64,000 nt of DNA from Candidatus Methylacidiphilales bacterium (lineage in GTDB: Bacteria > Verrucomicrobiota > Verrucomicrobiia > Methylacidiphilales > CAZTYG01): the NCBI GenBank assembly GCA_033875315.1, contig JANRJG010000040.1, positions 1-64,000 on the forward strand, given 5' to 3'. Below, in pieces: positions 19,053 through 27,464 of the stretch. Position numbers and translations under genes: made by a program. The notes beneath the pieces are model-generated. The model saw nothing but the letters and a program-made list of their open reading frames with translations. It made no database searches and had not been told where the DNA came from. The stretch's first letter is position 1. Each line of letters starts with the position of its first letter.

Positions 19053-20762
19053 ATGAAGCTTCCCTTATCCGAGATCAATTTTTCCGTCCCGGGTGCCTAC
19101 CTTGGCCTCGGTCCGGATCGCCGGATTGATCCTCTCGCGGTCAATCTGCGCCGGCTTCACGATTTCTCCGATCCCCGGGATGTGCTAGGGTTCCACCTTT
19201 TGCGCCCGGAGGATGGAACTGAAATTCCGTTCGAAGCCCACGCCGTGCCCGGTTGCCTGCGATTGCAGGCCCGTGGGGAAGAGGGAAGGGCGGAGGTCCG
19301 GTTTACCTTCGCGTCCGAGCGGGAGATTCGTGTTTGGGGGCGGGCTTGTGTGTTGCGCGCAAGACATCTCGGGCAAGACATGGAGCCGTTGCCGGGACTG
19401 GAGCCATGGACCCGGCGCCGATTCCATCCGTCAGGGTTGACGGTGGGCTTCGGGGTCCACCTGGGGACCCTCCATGCGGGTGAGGGCGAGATGCTGTTTC
19501 AACCGGACAGCGCGGGCGGGTTTGAGGGGGGGCTTTGGGAGGATGCCGGGGAAAGTGCCGGGCCGGCGATGACACGGGCCCGGGAGTTCGAAGACCTGCG
19601 TGAGTGCTGGAAAAATGATTTCGAGACATGGTCGGCACCCCTGTTGGAGGGGGATATCCCGGAGGAGTTTGCGGAAGCCGCCCGCAAGGCGGCCTACATC
19701 CTCTGGTCATTCCAAGTGGAACCGCGGGGATACATCCGGCGACCGGCGCTTTACATGTCGAAGAACTGGATGACTTCGGTCTGGAGCTGGGACAATTGTT
19801 TCAATGCCCTGGCGCTGGCCCCCCACCATCCGGAACTGGCGTGGGACCAATTTATGTTGTTCTTCGACCACCAGAGGGAAGATGGCCAGTGTCCGGACTT
19901 CCTCTCCCCACGCCAGCAATCCTGGGGCATGACCAAGCCGCCGCTCTATGGCTGGGTGCTGGCCCGTTTGCGCGCCCTCCATCCGTTCTTCCGTAGCACG
20001 GAGATCAGCCGGGAGATCTATCCCCATTTGAAGAAACAAGTGGAATGGTGGTTCAAGCACCGGGATGCCGATCAGGATGGGCTGCCAGAGTACCACCACG
20101 GTTGTGAGTGCGGGTGGGACAATGCCACCTGTTTCGATGATTCCAACCTCGTCGGCTCGCCCGATTTGTTGGCGTGGATGGTGGCACAGATGCGCATGCT
20201 GGCGGTGCTGGCAGACGAATTGGGATTGGCCGGCGACGGAGCGCAGCACTGGAACGCGCGGGCCGAAGCGCTGAAATCGGCCTGCCTGGAGCATTTCTGG
20301 GTGGACGGAGCCTGGCGGACGCGGACCTGTTTCACCCGTGAGTTACCGACCCAGGGTGATTCTCTTCTGCCCCACCTGGCCATCTTGCTGGCGGACGAAT
20401 GGCCCGAGGCGGTCAACCGTGGAACCCTGGCCTCCCTTTCCGATCCGGAGCGGTTTCTCAGTCCGTGTGGATTTGCCACCGAAAGCCGGGCCAGTGCTCT
20501 TTATCAAGCGGACAGCTACTGGCGGGGGCCGGTATGGGCGCCCGTCATGGACATCCTGGTGTACAGTCTGCGCCAAATCGGTGACCGGCAGACCGCCGAT
20601 CGGGCGGCGCTGGGTTACTGCCGGGCCTGCGCCACTCATGGTTTCGCCGAGAACCACGATGCGGTGGACGGGCGGGGGTGGCGGGATCCGGCCTATACCT
20701 GGACGGCCAGTGTCTTTCTCATCCTCCTCCGTAATCTGCTTGGTTCGTCCAAAAGAAGTTAG
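19053..20762 (+). CDS. GH63-like (alpha/alpha)6 glycoside hydrolase
   Basis: 569 aa. The family-typical segments are SWDNCFNALALAPHHPELAW, a long helical-barrel region with DADQDGLPEY and WDNATCFDD, and YWRGPVWAPVMDILVYSLRQ near the end. These match the GH63 / mannosylglycerate-hydrolase type of alpha-glycosidase. No signal peptide, so probably cytoplasmic. GAGAGGG 9 bases upstream supports the ATG at 19053; a longer frame overlaps the esterase gene in another phase. Probably co-transcribed with the esterase. Substrate could be an alpha-glucoside or an alpha-mannoside. Confidence 0.85.
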   Translation: MKLPLSEINFSVPGAYLGLGPDRRIDPLAVNLRRLHDFSDPRDVLGFHLLRPEDGTEIPFEAHAVPGCLRLQARGEEGRAEVRFTFASEREIRVWGRACVLRARHLGQDMEPLPGLEPWTRRRFHPSGLTVGFGVHLGTLHAGEGEMLFQPDSAGGFEGGLWEDAGESAGPAMTRAREFEDLRECWKNDFETWSAPLLEGDIPEEFAEAARKAAYILWSFQVEPRGYIRRPALYMSKNWMTSVWSWDNCFNALALAPHHPELAWDQFMLFFDHQREDGQCPDFLSPRQQSWGMTKPPLYGWVLARLRALHPFFRSTEISREIYPHLKKQVEWWFKHRDADQDGLPEYHHGCECGWDNATCFDDSNLVGSPDLLAWMVAQMRMLAVLADELGLAGDGAQHWNARAEALKSACLEHFWVDGAWRTRTCFTRELPTQGDSLLPHLAILLADEWPEAVNRGTLASLSDPERFLSPCGFATESRASALYQADSYWRGPVWAPVMDILVYSLRQIGDRQTADRAALGYCRACATHGFAENHDAVDGRGWRDPAYTWTASVFLILLRNLLGSSKRS

Positions 20763-20763
20763 G

Positions 20764-21672
20764 TCAGGAGCGGCTCTTTTTTTCGACGACAGTGGCCGGG
20801 TGGAGGTTGTTTTTCCGGTAATCCCGGGGGGTGCATAGGTTGGCCCGGACGAAGGCCTCGTTGAAACGGCTGAGGGATCCAAAGCCACTTTCCAGCGCCA
20901 CGTCCAGGATCTTCATCGGCGTGGTTACGAGCAGACGACGTGCATGGAAGATCCGGTGTTGAATGAGGTAGTCCAGCAGGCTCATGGCGCAGGTGCGGCG
21001 GAAGAGTGTCATGGCGTAGTGGGGATTCAATCCCGTGGGACGGACGATCTCGGCGATCGTTAGAGGCTCCCGGTAGCGCCGGGCGATTTCCTCCGCCATC
21101 TGGCGGACAGCGGAAAGGGGACCGGGGTTTCCGACCCGCTCGGGTGTGGATGGGGTGCGACGGCCGAGGACGAAGCGTCGCAGCCTGGCTTCCAGCTCCA
21201 GTTCCACAATTCGCAGACGCTCGGGGTGCGCCGTCCGCATATCCCGGTGCCAACGTGGGATCTGCAGCGCATCGCAGGGATCTTCCACCGCATCGATCAT
21301 GAAACGGCCGCCGAGCAGGGCTTCGGTGAAATTCCGGGGAATGCCCCACTGGAGGAACCAGGCAAAGGGGAGGGTGAACCAGTAGAAAGGTTCCGGCGTG
21401 TGGACCTCGATCACTTGGTGTGGGGCGGCCGCCCAAAAGACGGTGAGACGACGCTCGGGAACGCGCACCCATCTTCCCCCGGCCAGATACACCAGGCTGC
21501 CGCGGGGAAGGTAGTTCCATTCCAGCTCCTGGTGCATATGGGGTTTGTGCATCGGCTGCGCCAAGTGTCGTCCACTGCAGAAACCCATGACAACTTGCTT
21601 GGCTTCCGCGCCCCGCGTAAGGCCCGGATCGGCCTTTCGAAGTGTGGAACGGTCAGATGCGGTCGTTTTCAT
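20764..21672 (-). CDS. AraC-family transcriptional regulator
   Basis: 302 aa. A cupin-like N-terminal domain (KPHMHQELEWNYLPRGSLVY) is followed by a C-terminal double helix-turn-helix (IAEIVRPTGLNPHYAMTLFR; DVALESGFGSLSRFNEAFVR). The stop codons of this gene and the convergent GH63-like gene are almost adjacent. It is divergent from the oxidoreductase at 21804, with an inverted repeat in the shared promoter region. Likely a sugar-responsive activator of that gene. Confidence 0.92.
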   Translation of the reverse strand: MKTTASDRSTLRKADPGLTRGAEAKQVVMGFCSGRHLAQPMHKPHMHQELEWNYLPRGSLVYLAGGRWVRVPERRLTVFWAAAPHQVIEVHTPEPFYWFTLPFAWFLQWGIPRNFTEALLGGRFMIDAVEDPCDALQIPRWHRDMRTAHPERLRIVELELEARLRRFVLGRRTPSTPERVGNPGPLSAVRQMAEEIARRYREPLTIAEIVRPTGLNPHYAMTLFRRTCAMSLLDYLIQHRIFHARRLLVTTPMKILDVALESGFGSLSRFNEAFVRANLCTPRDYRKNNLHPATVVEKKSRS

Positions 21673-21675
21673 ACC

Positions 21676-21728
21676 TGAGGATACTGGAAGAATTAGCCTA
21701 AAAAGCGGTAGAATTATTCATATCCTCA
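21676..21728. promoter_or_regulatory. Inverted repeat in a divergent AraC/oxidoreductase promoter
   Basis: Two perfect 8-bp arms, TGAGGATA (21676-21683) and TATCCTCA (21721-21728), face each other across 37 bp between the start of the AraC gene and the oxidoreductase gene. The spacing would suit two bound regulator protomers. Function is inferred. Confidence 0.4.
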
Positions 21729-21803
21729 TGGAAAGTTGGGTTATGTAGCACGTGGCGCGTTTTCTGGGGTCCGGGGGGCAGCGCTCGACTATTGGATGAA
21801 ATC

Positions 21804-23018
21804 ATGAAAAGGCTCAAAGTTTGCATCGTCGGGGCGGGACAATTTTCCCCCTGCTTCATACCGCTCTACCAAGCCCACCCGTGGGTGGGGGAGGTGGCCT
21901 TGTGCGAATCCCATCCGGGCCGGTTGTCCGAAGTGGGGGATTTGTTCGGACTGACGATGCGTTACCGGGATTTCGGGGAGGTCTTGCGGAGTGACATTGA
22001 TGCCGTGGCCCTCTTTACATCCCGCTGGAGCCATGCCCCTCTGGCCCTCCAAGCGTTGCAGGAGGGCAAGCATGTGTATTCCGCCGTTCCTGCGGCGACG
22101 ACCCTGGAGGAATTGCAGGCTCTGATCGAGGCGGTCCGGCGGACGGGGCTGATTTACATGCTGGGCGAAACCTCCCATTACTACGGCAACCGGCTTTACT
22201 GCAAGGAACAGTGGGATGCCGGGAAATTTGGCCACTTCGTCTATGGCGAGGGCGAGTATTACCACGACATGTCGCACGGGTTTTACGAAGCCTTCCAATT
22301 CGCCGGCGGGGACCATTGGAAATCCCAGGCGAGTTTTCCGCCGATGCTCTACCCCACCCACTCGGTAGCGATGGTGCTTTCGGTCACGGGAGCCCGCATG
22401 ACCCATGTCTCGTGCCTGGGCTACACCGACCGCCACGAGGATGGAATTTTCCGGGCCGAGGTCAGTCGGTGGGGCAATTGTTTTTCGAACCAATCCGCGC
22501 TTTTTCGCACGAGCGATGGCGGGATGGCGCGCATCAATGAATTCCGCCGTGTCGGCCAGAGCGGGGGACGCTCCGTGCGGCTGAGCCTCTATGGCACGGA
22601 GGGCTCTTTCGAGGAACAAAGCAACGGGGCAATCTGGACCGACCGCACCTCTCACAAGCCGGTAGCTATCGAAGACGAGGTGCGTTGCGGGGGGGTGCAC
22701 AGCCATGCGGAGTGGACCCAGATCCAGGTGAATGTGGCTTTGGAAAATGACTTCCGCAGCGGCTTCGGCCGGATCCATCAAAAATACCGCAGCCGCCTCC
22801 CCGAGAGTTACCGCATCCAACCGAACGGCCATGAGGGGTCGCACCAGTTCCTTACGGATGATTTCATCACCGCGGTGGTGCGGGGGGTGCAGCCGGATTT
22901 GAACATCTGGACGGCGGCGCGATACAACGCGCCCGGCATCGTGGCCCACCAATCTTCCCAGAAGGATGGGGAGCAATGCGTCATTCCGGATTTTGGGAAT
23001 CTTCCGGGGAGGGTTTGA
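21804..23018 (+). CDS. Gfo/Idh/MocA-family oxidoreductase
   Basis: 404 aa. Rossmann N-terminus LKVCIVGAGQFSPCFIPLYQ (residues 4-23). The usual EKP motif is replaced by YSAVPAATTLEEL at the corresponding place, so the catalytic Lys position is unusual. The C-terminal half has the long alpha/beta domain with GETSHYYGNR and DMSHGFYEAF. Soluble and cytoplasmic; acts on an unknown sugar derivative. I use the ATG at 21804; a TTG four codons upstream is in frame. Divergent from the AraC gene, its probable regulator. Confidence 0.86.
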   Translation: MKRLKVCIVGAGQFSPCFIPLYQAHPWVGEVALCESHPGRLSEVGDLFGLTMRYRDFGEVLRSDIDAVALFTSRWSHAPLALQALQEGKHVYSAVPAATTLEELQALIEAVRRTGLIYMLGETSHYYGNRLYCKEQWDAGKFGHFVYGEGEYYHDMSHGFYEAFQFAGGDHWKSQASFPPMLYPTHSVAMVLSVTGARMTHVSCLGYTDRHEDGIFRAEVSRWGNCFSNQSALFRTSDGGMARINEFRRVGQSGGRSVRLSLYGTEGSFEEQSNGAIWTDRTSHKPVAIEDEVRCGGVHSHAEWTQIQVNVALENDFRSGFGRIHQKYRSRLPESYRIQPNGHEGSHQFLTDDFITAVVRGVQPDLNIWTAARYNAPGIVAHQSSQKDGEQCVIPDFGNLPGRV

Positions 23019-23097
23019 CCTGAACGACCGGGGCGTTGCGTTTGACCCGGTGTGGCGAATCCGTTAAGCAGGAAGGGACCCCCAAGGGTGAACTGGA

Positions 23098-24123
23098 GTG
23101 AAACCACGCATCCGATTGATTGATGTGGCCCGGGCGTCCGGTGTCAGTGTATCCACTGCGAGCACCGCGCTCCATGGCAGTGGCCGGGGTGTGGCCGTGT
23201 CCACGTTGGAACGGGTGCGCCAGGTGGCGCGGGATTTGGGTTACGTCCCCGATCCCATCGGTCGGGCCTTGGTCAAACAGGCACCCGCGTCGTCCGGGAT
23301 TTTCCGCGGCACGGTGGCCCTGTTGGTCCATGACCGGACAGACAAAGGGCGCCAGTATCTGGACTGGCACACCTCCAGACTTGCGGGACGGCAGAACCTG
23401 CGACATTTATTGGCGGAAGAGGGCTACCAGTTGGAGGCCTTCATCCTGCCCGCGGAACAGAAGGCCCTCACCGCCCTGGCTCGTGTCCTCCGGGCCCGTG
23501 GCATCTGTGGCTTGCTGGTGGAATTGAACAACACCCTCTTCGAGTTGGAGTTTCCTTGGGACGATTACCCCGTAGCGGCCCTGTCCCGTCATCCCTTGGA
23601 GCGGGAATTTCCCTCGGTCATCAGCCACACCGCCCAAGACGCCATCCTCTGTTGGAAGCAATGCCACGACCGGGGGTATCAAAAAATCGGGTTGGTGATT
23701 GAGCCCCGCTGGTTTGCCTCCTGGCAGCATGGCTTTGAAGTGGCGGTGGAAGCCTATGGCGGGGGATTCAAAAACAACATCCTGCGCGTGGAGGAATGGG
23801 ATGAGTCGATTTTCATGAAGTGGCTGGACCGGGTGCAGCCCGATGTGGTCATGGCCAACGAGGGATTTCACTTGGTGCGCGCGCTGGCCGCGCGGGGAAT
23901 CTCCGTGCCGCAAGACCTGGGCTACTGCTGCCTGCATGTTCGCGAGGGCTTCGAAACCCTGACTGGCATTTACCAACGCGAAACCGAATCCAGCCGCCGG
24001 GTGGTGGAATTGCTCCACCAGCAGATCCAGGCGGGTGAAACCTGGCGCACCAGCTCCCAGCTGAATATAGACGTCATGGGCCTCTGGCACGAGGGCGAAA
24101 CCCTGCGCCCACTCAAAAAGTAA
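23098..24123 (+). CDS. LacI-family transcriptional regulator
   Basis: 341 aa with a GTG start. Helix-turn-helix at the N-terminus (IRLIDVARASGVSVSTASTA) and a ligand-binding domain ending in WHEGETLRPLKK. It is the intact paralogue of the frameshifted gene at 7623; both share FRGTVA, the DLGYCCLHV block and the same C-terminus. Immediately downstream are a 16-bp perfect palindrome and a PEP-CTERM gene, the likely target. Confidence 0.93.
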   Translation: MKPRIRLIDVARASGVSVSTASTALHGSGRGVAVSTLERVRQVARDLGYVPDPIGRALVKQAPASSGIFRGTVALLVHDRTDKGRQYLDWHTSRLAGRQNLRHLLAEEGYQLEAFILPAEQKALTALARVLRARGICGLLVELNNTLFELEFPWDDYPVAALSRHPLEREFPSVISHTAQDAILCWKQCHDRGYQKIGLVIEPRWFASWQHGFEVAVEAYGGGFKNNILRVEEWDESIFMKWLDRVQPDVVMANEGFHLVRALAARGISVPQDLGYCCLHVREGFETLTGIYQRETESSRRVVELLHQQIQAGETWRTSSQLNIDVMGLWHEGETLRPLKK

Positions 24124-24168
24124 GGCCCAGTTCCGGGGAAGATGGGAGGAATGACCCTCTACCGGCTT

Positions 24169-24184
24169 TCCGAAACGTTTCGGA
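24169..24184. promoter_or_regulatory. 16-bp perfect palindrome, candidate LacI operator
   Basis: TCCGAAACGTTTCGGA is a perfect palindrome with a central CG, the form typical of LacI-family operators. It lies between the LacI gene (ends 24123) and the ATG of the PEP-CTERM gene (24232), so it is well placed to control the latter. Confidence 0.7.
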
Positions 24185-24231
24185 TATCGTCATGGTTGCT
24201 AATTTTGGAAGCCCAAGCCATTAGTCCTTCC

Positions 24232-24936
24232 ATGAGAGAAAACTTCCTACGCCGTGTCTCGCTGTTGGTTTTGTCCATGATCTTGATGGGGGCGGGGCTG
24301 ACCCGGCTCCAAGGAGCGATCATCAACATCGACTTCAATGCCTACTCCGCCTCCACCAACAGCTTTCCGGGTGGGGTAGAAAATTATACCGGGCAGGGTG
24401 CGGTCTCCGATCCCGGGAACAACGGCTGGAACTATTTTTTGATCAATGGACTGGCCACTCCGGCCACGCTCACCGACCTCACGACCTCGACGGGGGCGGG
24501 CACGGGGATCAGCCTGACGGTCAATGCAGCCAGTGCCTACAATGAGGGCTATTCCAACGATCTCTTCCAGGAATACATCATCGCGGCTGGTGGCGGAAGC
24601 AGTTGGACCTTGCAGAATCTCACTCCCGGGCAATCGTATGACCTCTACTTTTATTCCCAGCCCGCGCAGTATTCCGGCTCGGCGAGCTTTACTGTCGGCG
24701 CGAATACGGTGAACGTCAATTCCGTCAGCAACAACACCGGTTTCAATCTAGGTACTAGTTACAATACCCTCACGGCGGTGGCGGATGGTACCGGCCAAAT
24801 CACCGGAAGTTATACCGGAAACTGGAATGGTCTGACCATTGCCACCATTCCCGAGCCGGGCACTTATGTTTTGCTCGCAGCGGGGTTGGTAGGAGTGTTC
24901 GTGCTACGCCGTCGGCTCAAGGCAACAGCGGCCTGA
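24232..24936 (+). CDS. PEP-CTERM sorting-domain secreted protein
   Basis: 234 aa. Signal peptide (LRRVSLLVLSMILMGAG), an Asn/Ser/Thr-rich beta body and the sorting tail TIPEPGTYVLLAAG, hydrophobic helix and RRRLK. I start at the ATG at 24232; the frame stays open upstream to 24142, but that part is not signal-like and covers the palindrome. Probably related to the PEP-CTERM protein at 8713. It sits between LacI genes. Function unknown beyond surface sorting. Confidence 0.9.
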   Translation: MRENFLRRVSLLVLSMILMGAGLTRLQGAIINIDFNAYSASTNSFPGGVENYTGQGAVSDPGNNGWNYFLINGLATPATLTDLTTSTGAGTGISLTVNAASAYNEGYSNDLFQEYIIAAGGGSSWTLQNLTPGQSYDLYFYSQPAQYSGSASFTVGANTVNVNSVSNNTGFNLGTSYNTLTAVADGTGQITGSYTGNWNGLTIATIPEPGTYVLLAAGLVGVFVLRRRLKATAA

Positions 24937-25472
24937 AGTTTCCGATTACGCTGTGCCGCACGGGTAGTTGCAGGGCCACACACCCATTGGTGATATTCCA
25001 GGGTGGTGGCCCTTCAGTTTTATAGGGGGCACGTGCCGATGTCATTCCTTGTTCATCTGTCAGAAGTGATGTGGGCCCCATGGGATGGACAAGAAGGCGG
25101 CATGAAGTCAACCGCAGCTTGCATAATTTCCCGCTCACCAACTCCAAGCGAACTCATTCATCCCGCATGCGTCCGGGAGTCTAGCGATCTCCTTGGTGCG
25201 TAATAGAAGATCGCTCACAACCCTAAGATGGGAGCGGCCCCCGCAGGAGACACATGCGTATTATCTGCCCACCCTGATAAGGACGGGGGTGGGTTGTGAA
25301 GTGGAGTGTGTGACCTGGTGCCGCCGCCATGGATTCCTCCTTTATTCACCGATTCGGGCTTCAGGGAGGGCAAGAATCATGCCTCTGATTCCCCACCCGG
25401 GAACCGTCCAGCCGGCGAGTTCGACGCGTGGAGGCGACGTCGGTCGATTGTCCAGGGGGGAATACCGGGTCT
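24937..25472. other. Intergenic region between convergent PEP-CTERM genes
   Basis: 536 bp without a gene I can support. Short frames on both strands look random and I see no tRNA, mobile element or clear terminator. The sequence is less GC-rich and less codon-like than its flanks; it may be degraded DNA. Confidence 0.45.
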
Positions 25473-26174
25473 TTATCCCGCAGAACGTCGAAGGCTGCGC
25501 CGACGCAGGACAACCAACACCGCCCCACCCAGGGTTAGCAGCGCCCAGGTGCTGGGTTCGGGAACCGCCACAAAGCGCACTTCCGAAGCCCCGCGGATGT
25601 AAAACTCCGGGTTGTCCCCCGCGTAGGAAGAAATGTTTTCAAAACGCACATGGGTCACGCCGGTCAGGTTGGTCCCTGACAAGGTGGTGTAGATCCCCGT
25701 GTAGGTAGAGACGCCGGGGGCTTGGGGTAAATTGGCGGAAGTGAGGGTGATTCCGGTGGAGTTGAAATTCACGCCGTCGGTGGAGGTGGAAATGGAGAAA
25801 CCATTGAAACTGCGGACCGTATAGCCGGTTTCATTGTATTGCCAGAGGTTGAAGCCCTGCAGGGTGTAGGCTCCCCCCAGGGTGAAGGTCATGGAGTTGG
25901 TGCCATTGGGATAAAATGCAGAGATCCAGGCATCGCCGCCACCGCCGGTGCTGTGGGTGCTCCACGTGCCGGTATAGGCGTCACCCGTATTCATCGCAGC
26001 CGAAAGCCCGCTGCCATCGATGATGTTGACCAGAGATCCCCCGGCCGTGCCCAGACCGGTTTCGCTGACTGCAGTGGGCCGGACGATGATCTGGGCCGAT
26101 GCCGTGCCGAGCATGGCCAGCAGGACTATGGCTGAGACGAGGGATTTCAGGGGGATTGTTTCGAGGTTTTTCAT
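25473..26174 (-). CDS. PEP-CTERM sorting-domain secreted protein
   Basis: 233 aa. Signal peptide (LKSLVSAIVLLAMLGTASA), then a discoidin-like beta-sandwich pattern (FTLGGAYTLQGFNLWQYNET; GVTHVRFENISSY), which suggests carbohydrate or surface binding, and the tail VPEPSTWALLTLGG, hydrophobic helix and RRRSLRR. Divergent from the LacI gene at 26248, separated by 73 bp. The binding role is inferred from fold-like features only. Confidence 0.9.
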   Translation of the reverse strand: MKNLETIPLKSLVSAIVLLAMLGTASAQIIVRPTAVSETGLGTAGGSLVNIIDGSGLSAAMNTGDAYTGTWSTHSTGGGGDAWISAFYPNGTNSMTFTLGGAYTLQGFNLWQYNETGYTVRSFNGFSISTSTDGVNFNSTGITLTSANLPQAPGVSTYTGIYTTLSGTNLTGVTHVRFENISSYAGDNPEFYIRGASEVRFVAVPEPSTWALLTLGGAVLVVLRRRSLRRSAG

Positions 26175-26243
26175 AGGGACTCCGTTCTTTGGTTGTGTCG
26201 CTGAGGATCACAACTTATCCGTCACCAGGCGAGAGGGCTGAGC

Positions 26244-26259
26244 ATTCATGCGCATGAAT
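26244..26259. promoter_or_regulatory. 16-bp perfect palindrome over the LacI start
   Basis: ATTCATGCGCATGAAT is a perfect palindrome with a central CG and covers two possible ATG codons (26248, 26254) of the LacI gene. It resembles the element at 30401, also at a LacI start. Probable autoregulatory operator that could also control the divergent PEP-CTERM gene. Confidence 0.6.
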
Positions 26260-27348
26260 CAGGCTGGGCGCCGGCACCAGCCTCTGATAAATTCAGGGGA
26301 TGAGGATTCTGGATCAAGCATGAGCCGGCCGCTGCAGACGGAGGTTGCGGCGAGACTGGGCATGAGCCAGTCCACGGTTTCCCTGGCATTGCGGGGGAGT
26401 CCCCGTTTGCCTTTAGGAACCCGGAAGCGGGTGGAAGAGGCGGCCCGCAGCCTGGGCTACCAGCCGGATCCGATGGCCGCGGCACTTGCCCGCCACCGCC
26501 ACGATTCGAGTCCCCATGGATACCTCGGTCACATGGCCATGATTTCCTCCTCTCCAATGCGCCTCCGGATGGTGCCATCACCGAACAAAGACAGCTTCCG
26601 TGAGTTTGACTTCATGACCCAGCAGGCCGCCCGCCGGGGTTACCAACTGGAGAGAGTCTGCATTGGCACCGACTCCGGGGAGCAAAAGAAGTGGTCCCGC
26701 CAGCTGTCCGCCCGCGGGTTCATGGGCTTGTTCCTCGTCGAGGGGGAAACGCCGGCAGAGTCCTGGGCCATCGATTGGGATCATTTTTGCGTCGTCGACA
26801 TTGATGGCTTGGCCGGTTCGCGTTTGTTCCCCTCTGTCTTCAGCCACCACTTCCAATCGATGATGGAAGTCATGCGGCAATTGAAACTCCGGGGTTACCG
26901 TCGTCCGGGTCTGTGGTTGGATGAATTGTATAATCAAGTCGAGGCATGGGATTCGTGGAGAGGTGCTTTTGCCGTCAAATCACCCGAGTATTTCGGAACC
27001 GCATTGATGCAGACCGATCCGGAAGAATCGCTGAATGTCTGGTTACGAAAGCACAAGCCGGATGTGGTCATTACGTTCGGAGACGGGTTTCAATCGGCCC
27101 GTTGGCAGGAAAAGGGATATCACCTGCCCAAGCGGGTCGGTTTGTGCGGACTCGATGTGGATCCTCAAAGAAACCCACAAGTTTCCGGTATCTATCAGGA
27201 CAAGCAACGCGAGGTCCTGGCCGCCCTGCAATTGATGGAAAGTCTGATCCGCAACCGTAGTCGTGGATGCCAGCCCCTCGTCGCGGGAACCTGCCTGATG
27301 GGGGAATGGCAGGAAGGGACAACCCTTCGGCCAGCGCGTTCTACGTGA
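26248..27348 (+). CDS. LacI-family transcriptional regulator
   Basis: Up to 366 aa. The DNA-binding part is LQTEVAARLGMSQSTVSLAL, with hinge YQPDPMAAALARHR, then a sugar-sensing domain (GYHLPKRVGLCGLD) and a C-terminal WQEGTTLRP motif shared with the LacI protein at 23098. Start options are ATG 26248 (GAGAGGG about 10 bases before it), 26254 or 26320 (first residues of the conserved domain). A 16-bp palindrome overlaps the first two. Divergent from a PEP-CTERM gene and upstream of the GH36 gene. Confidence 0.92.
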   Translation: MRMNQAGRRHQPLINSGDEDSGSSMSRPLQTEVAARLGMSQSTVSLALRGSPRLPLGTRKRVEEAARSLGYQPDPMAAALARHRHDSSPHGYLGHMAMISSSPMRLRMVPSPNKDSFREFDFMTQQAARRGYQLERVCIGTDSGEQKKWSRQLSARGFMGLFLVEGETPAESWAIDWDHFCVVDIDGLAGSRLFPSVFSHHFQSMMEVMRQLKLRGYRRPGLWLDELYNQVEAWDSWRGAFAVKSPEYFGTALMQTDPEESLNVWLRKHKPDVVITFGDGFQSARWQEKGYHLPKRVGLCGLDVDPQRNPQVSGIYQDKQREVLAALQLMESLIRNRSRGCQPLVAGTCLMGEWQEGTTLRPARST

Positions 27349-27419
27349 CACGCCATGCGGAAGAATCCAGAGGGCAGCGGGGCAACCTCGGACGGGAACA
27401 ACAAACGCCCACTGCCATG

Positions 27420-27431
27420 TTGACGTGTTAA
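27420..27431. promoter_or_regulatory. LacI-type operator before the GH36 gene
   Basis: TTGACGTGTTAA, a near-palindrome that matches the shared pattern TTRACGYRTTWA, 33 bp before the GH36 ATG. The same pattern precedes the GH2/GH31 pair, the prepilin operon and the GH39 gene. Confidence 0.6.
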
Positions 27432-27464
27432 TGGTTTTCTTCGGCACGTAGGCGGGACAAACCC

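Noticed and set aside
24142-24231. Longer N-terminus for the PEP-CTERM protein at 24232
   Set aside because: The extension is not signal-like, and it covers the 16-bp operator palindrome; the ATG at 24232 is followed directly by a good signal peptide.
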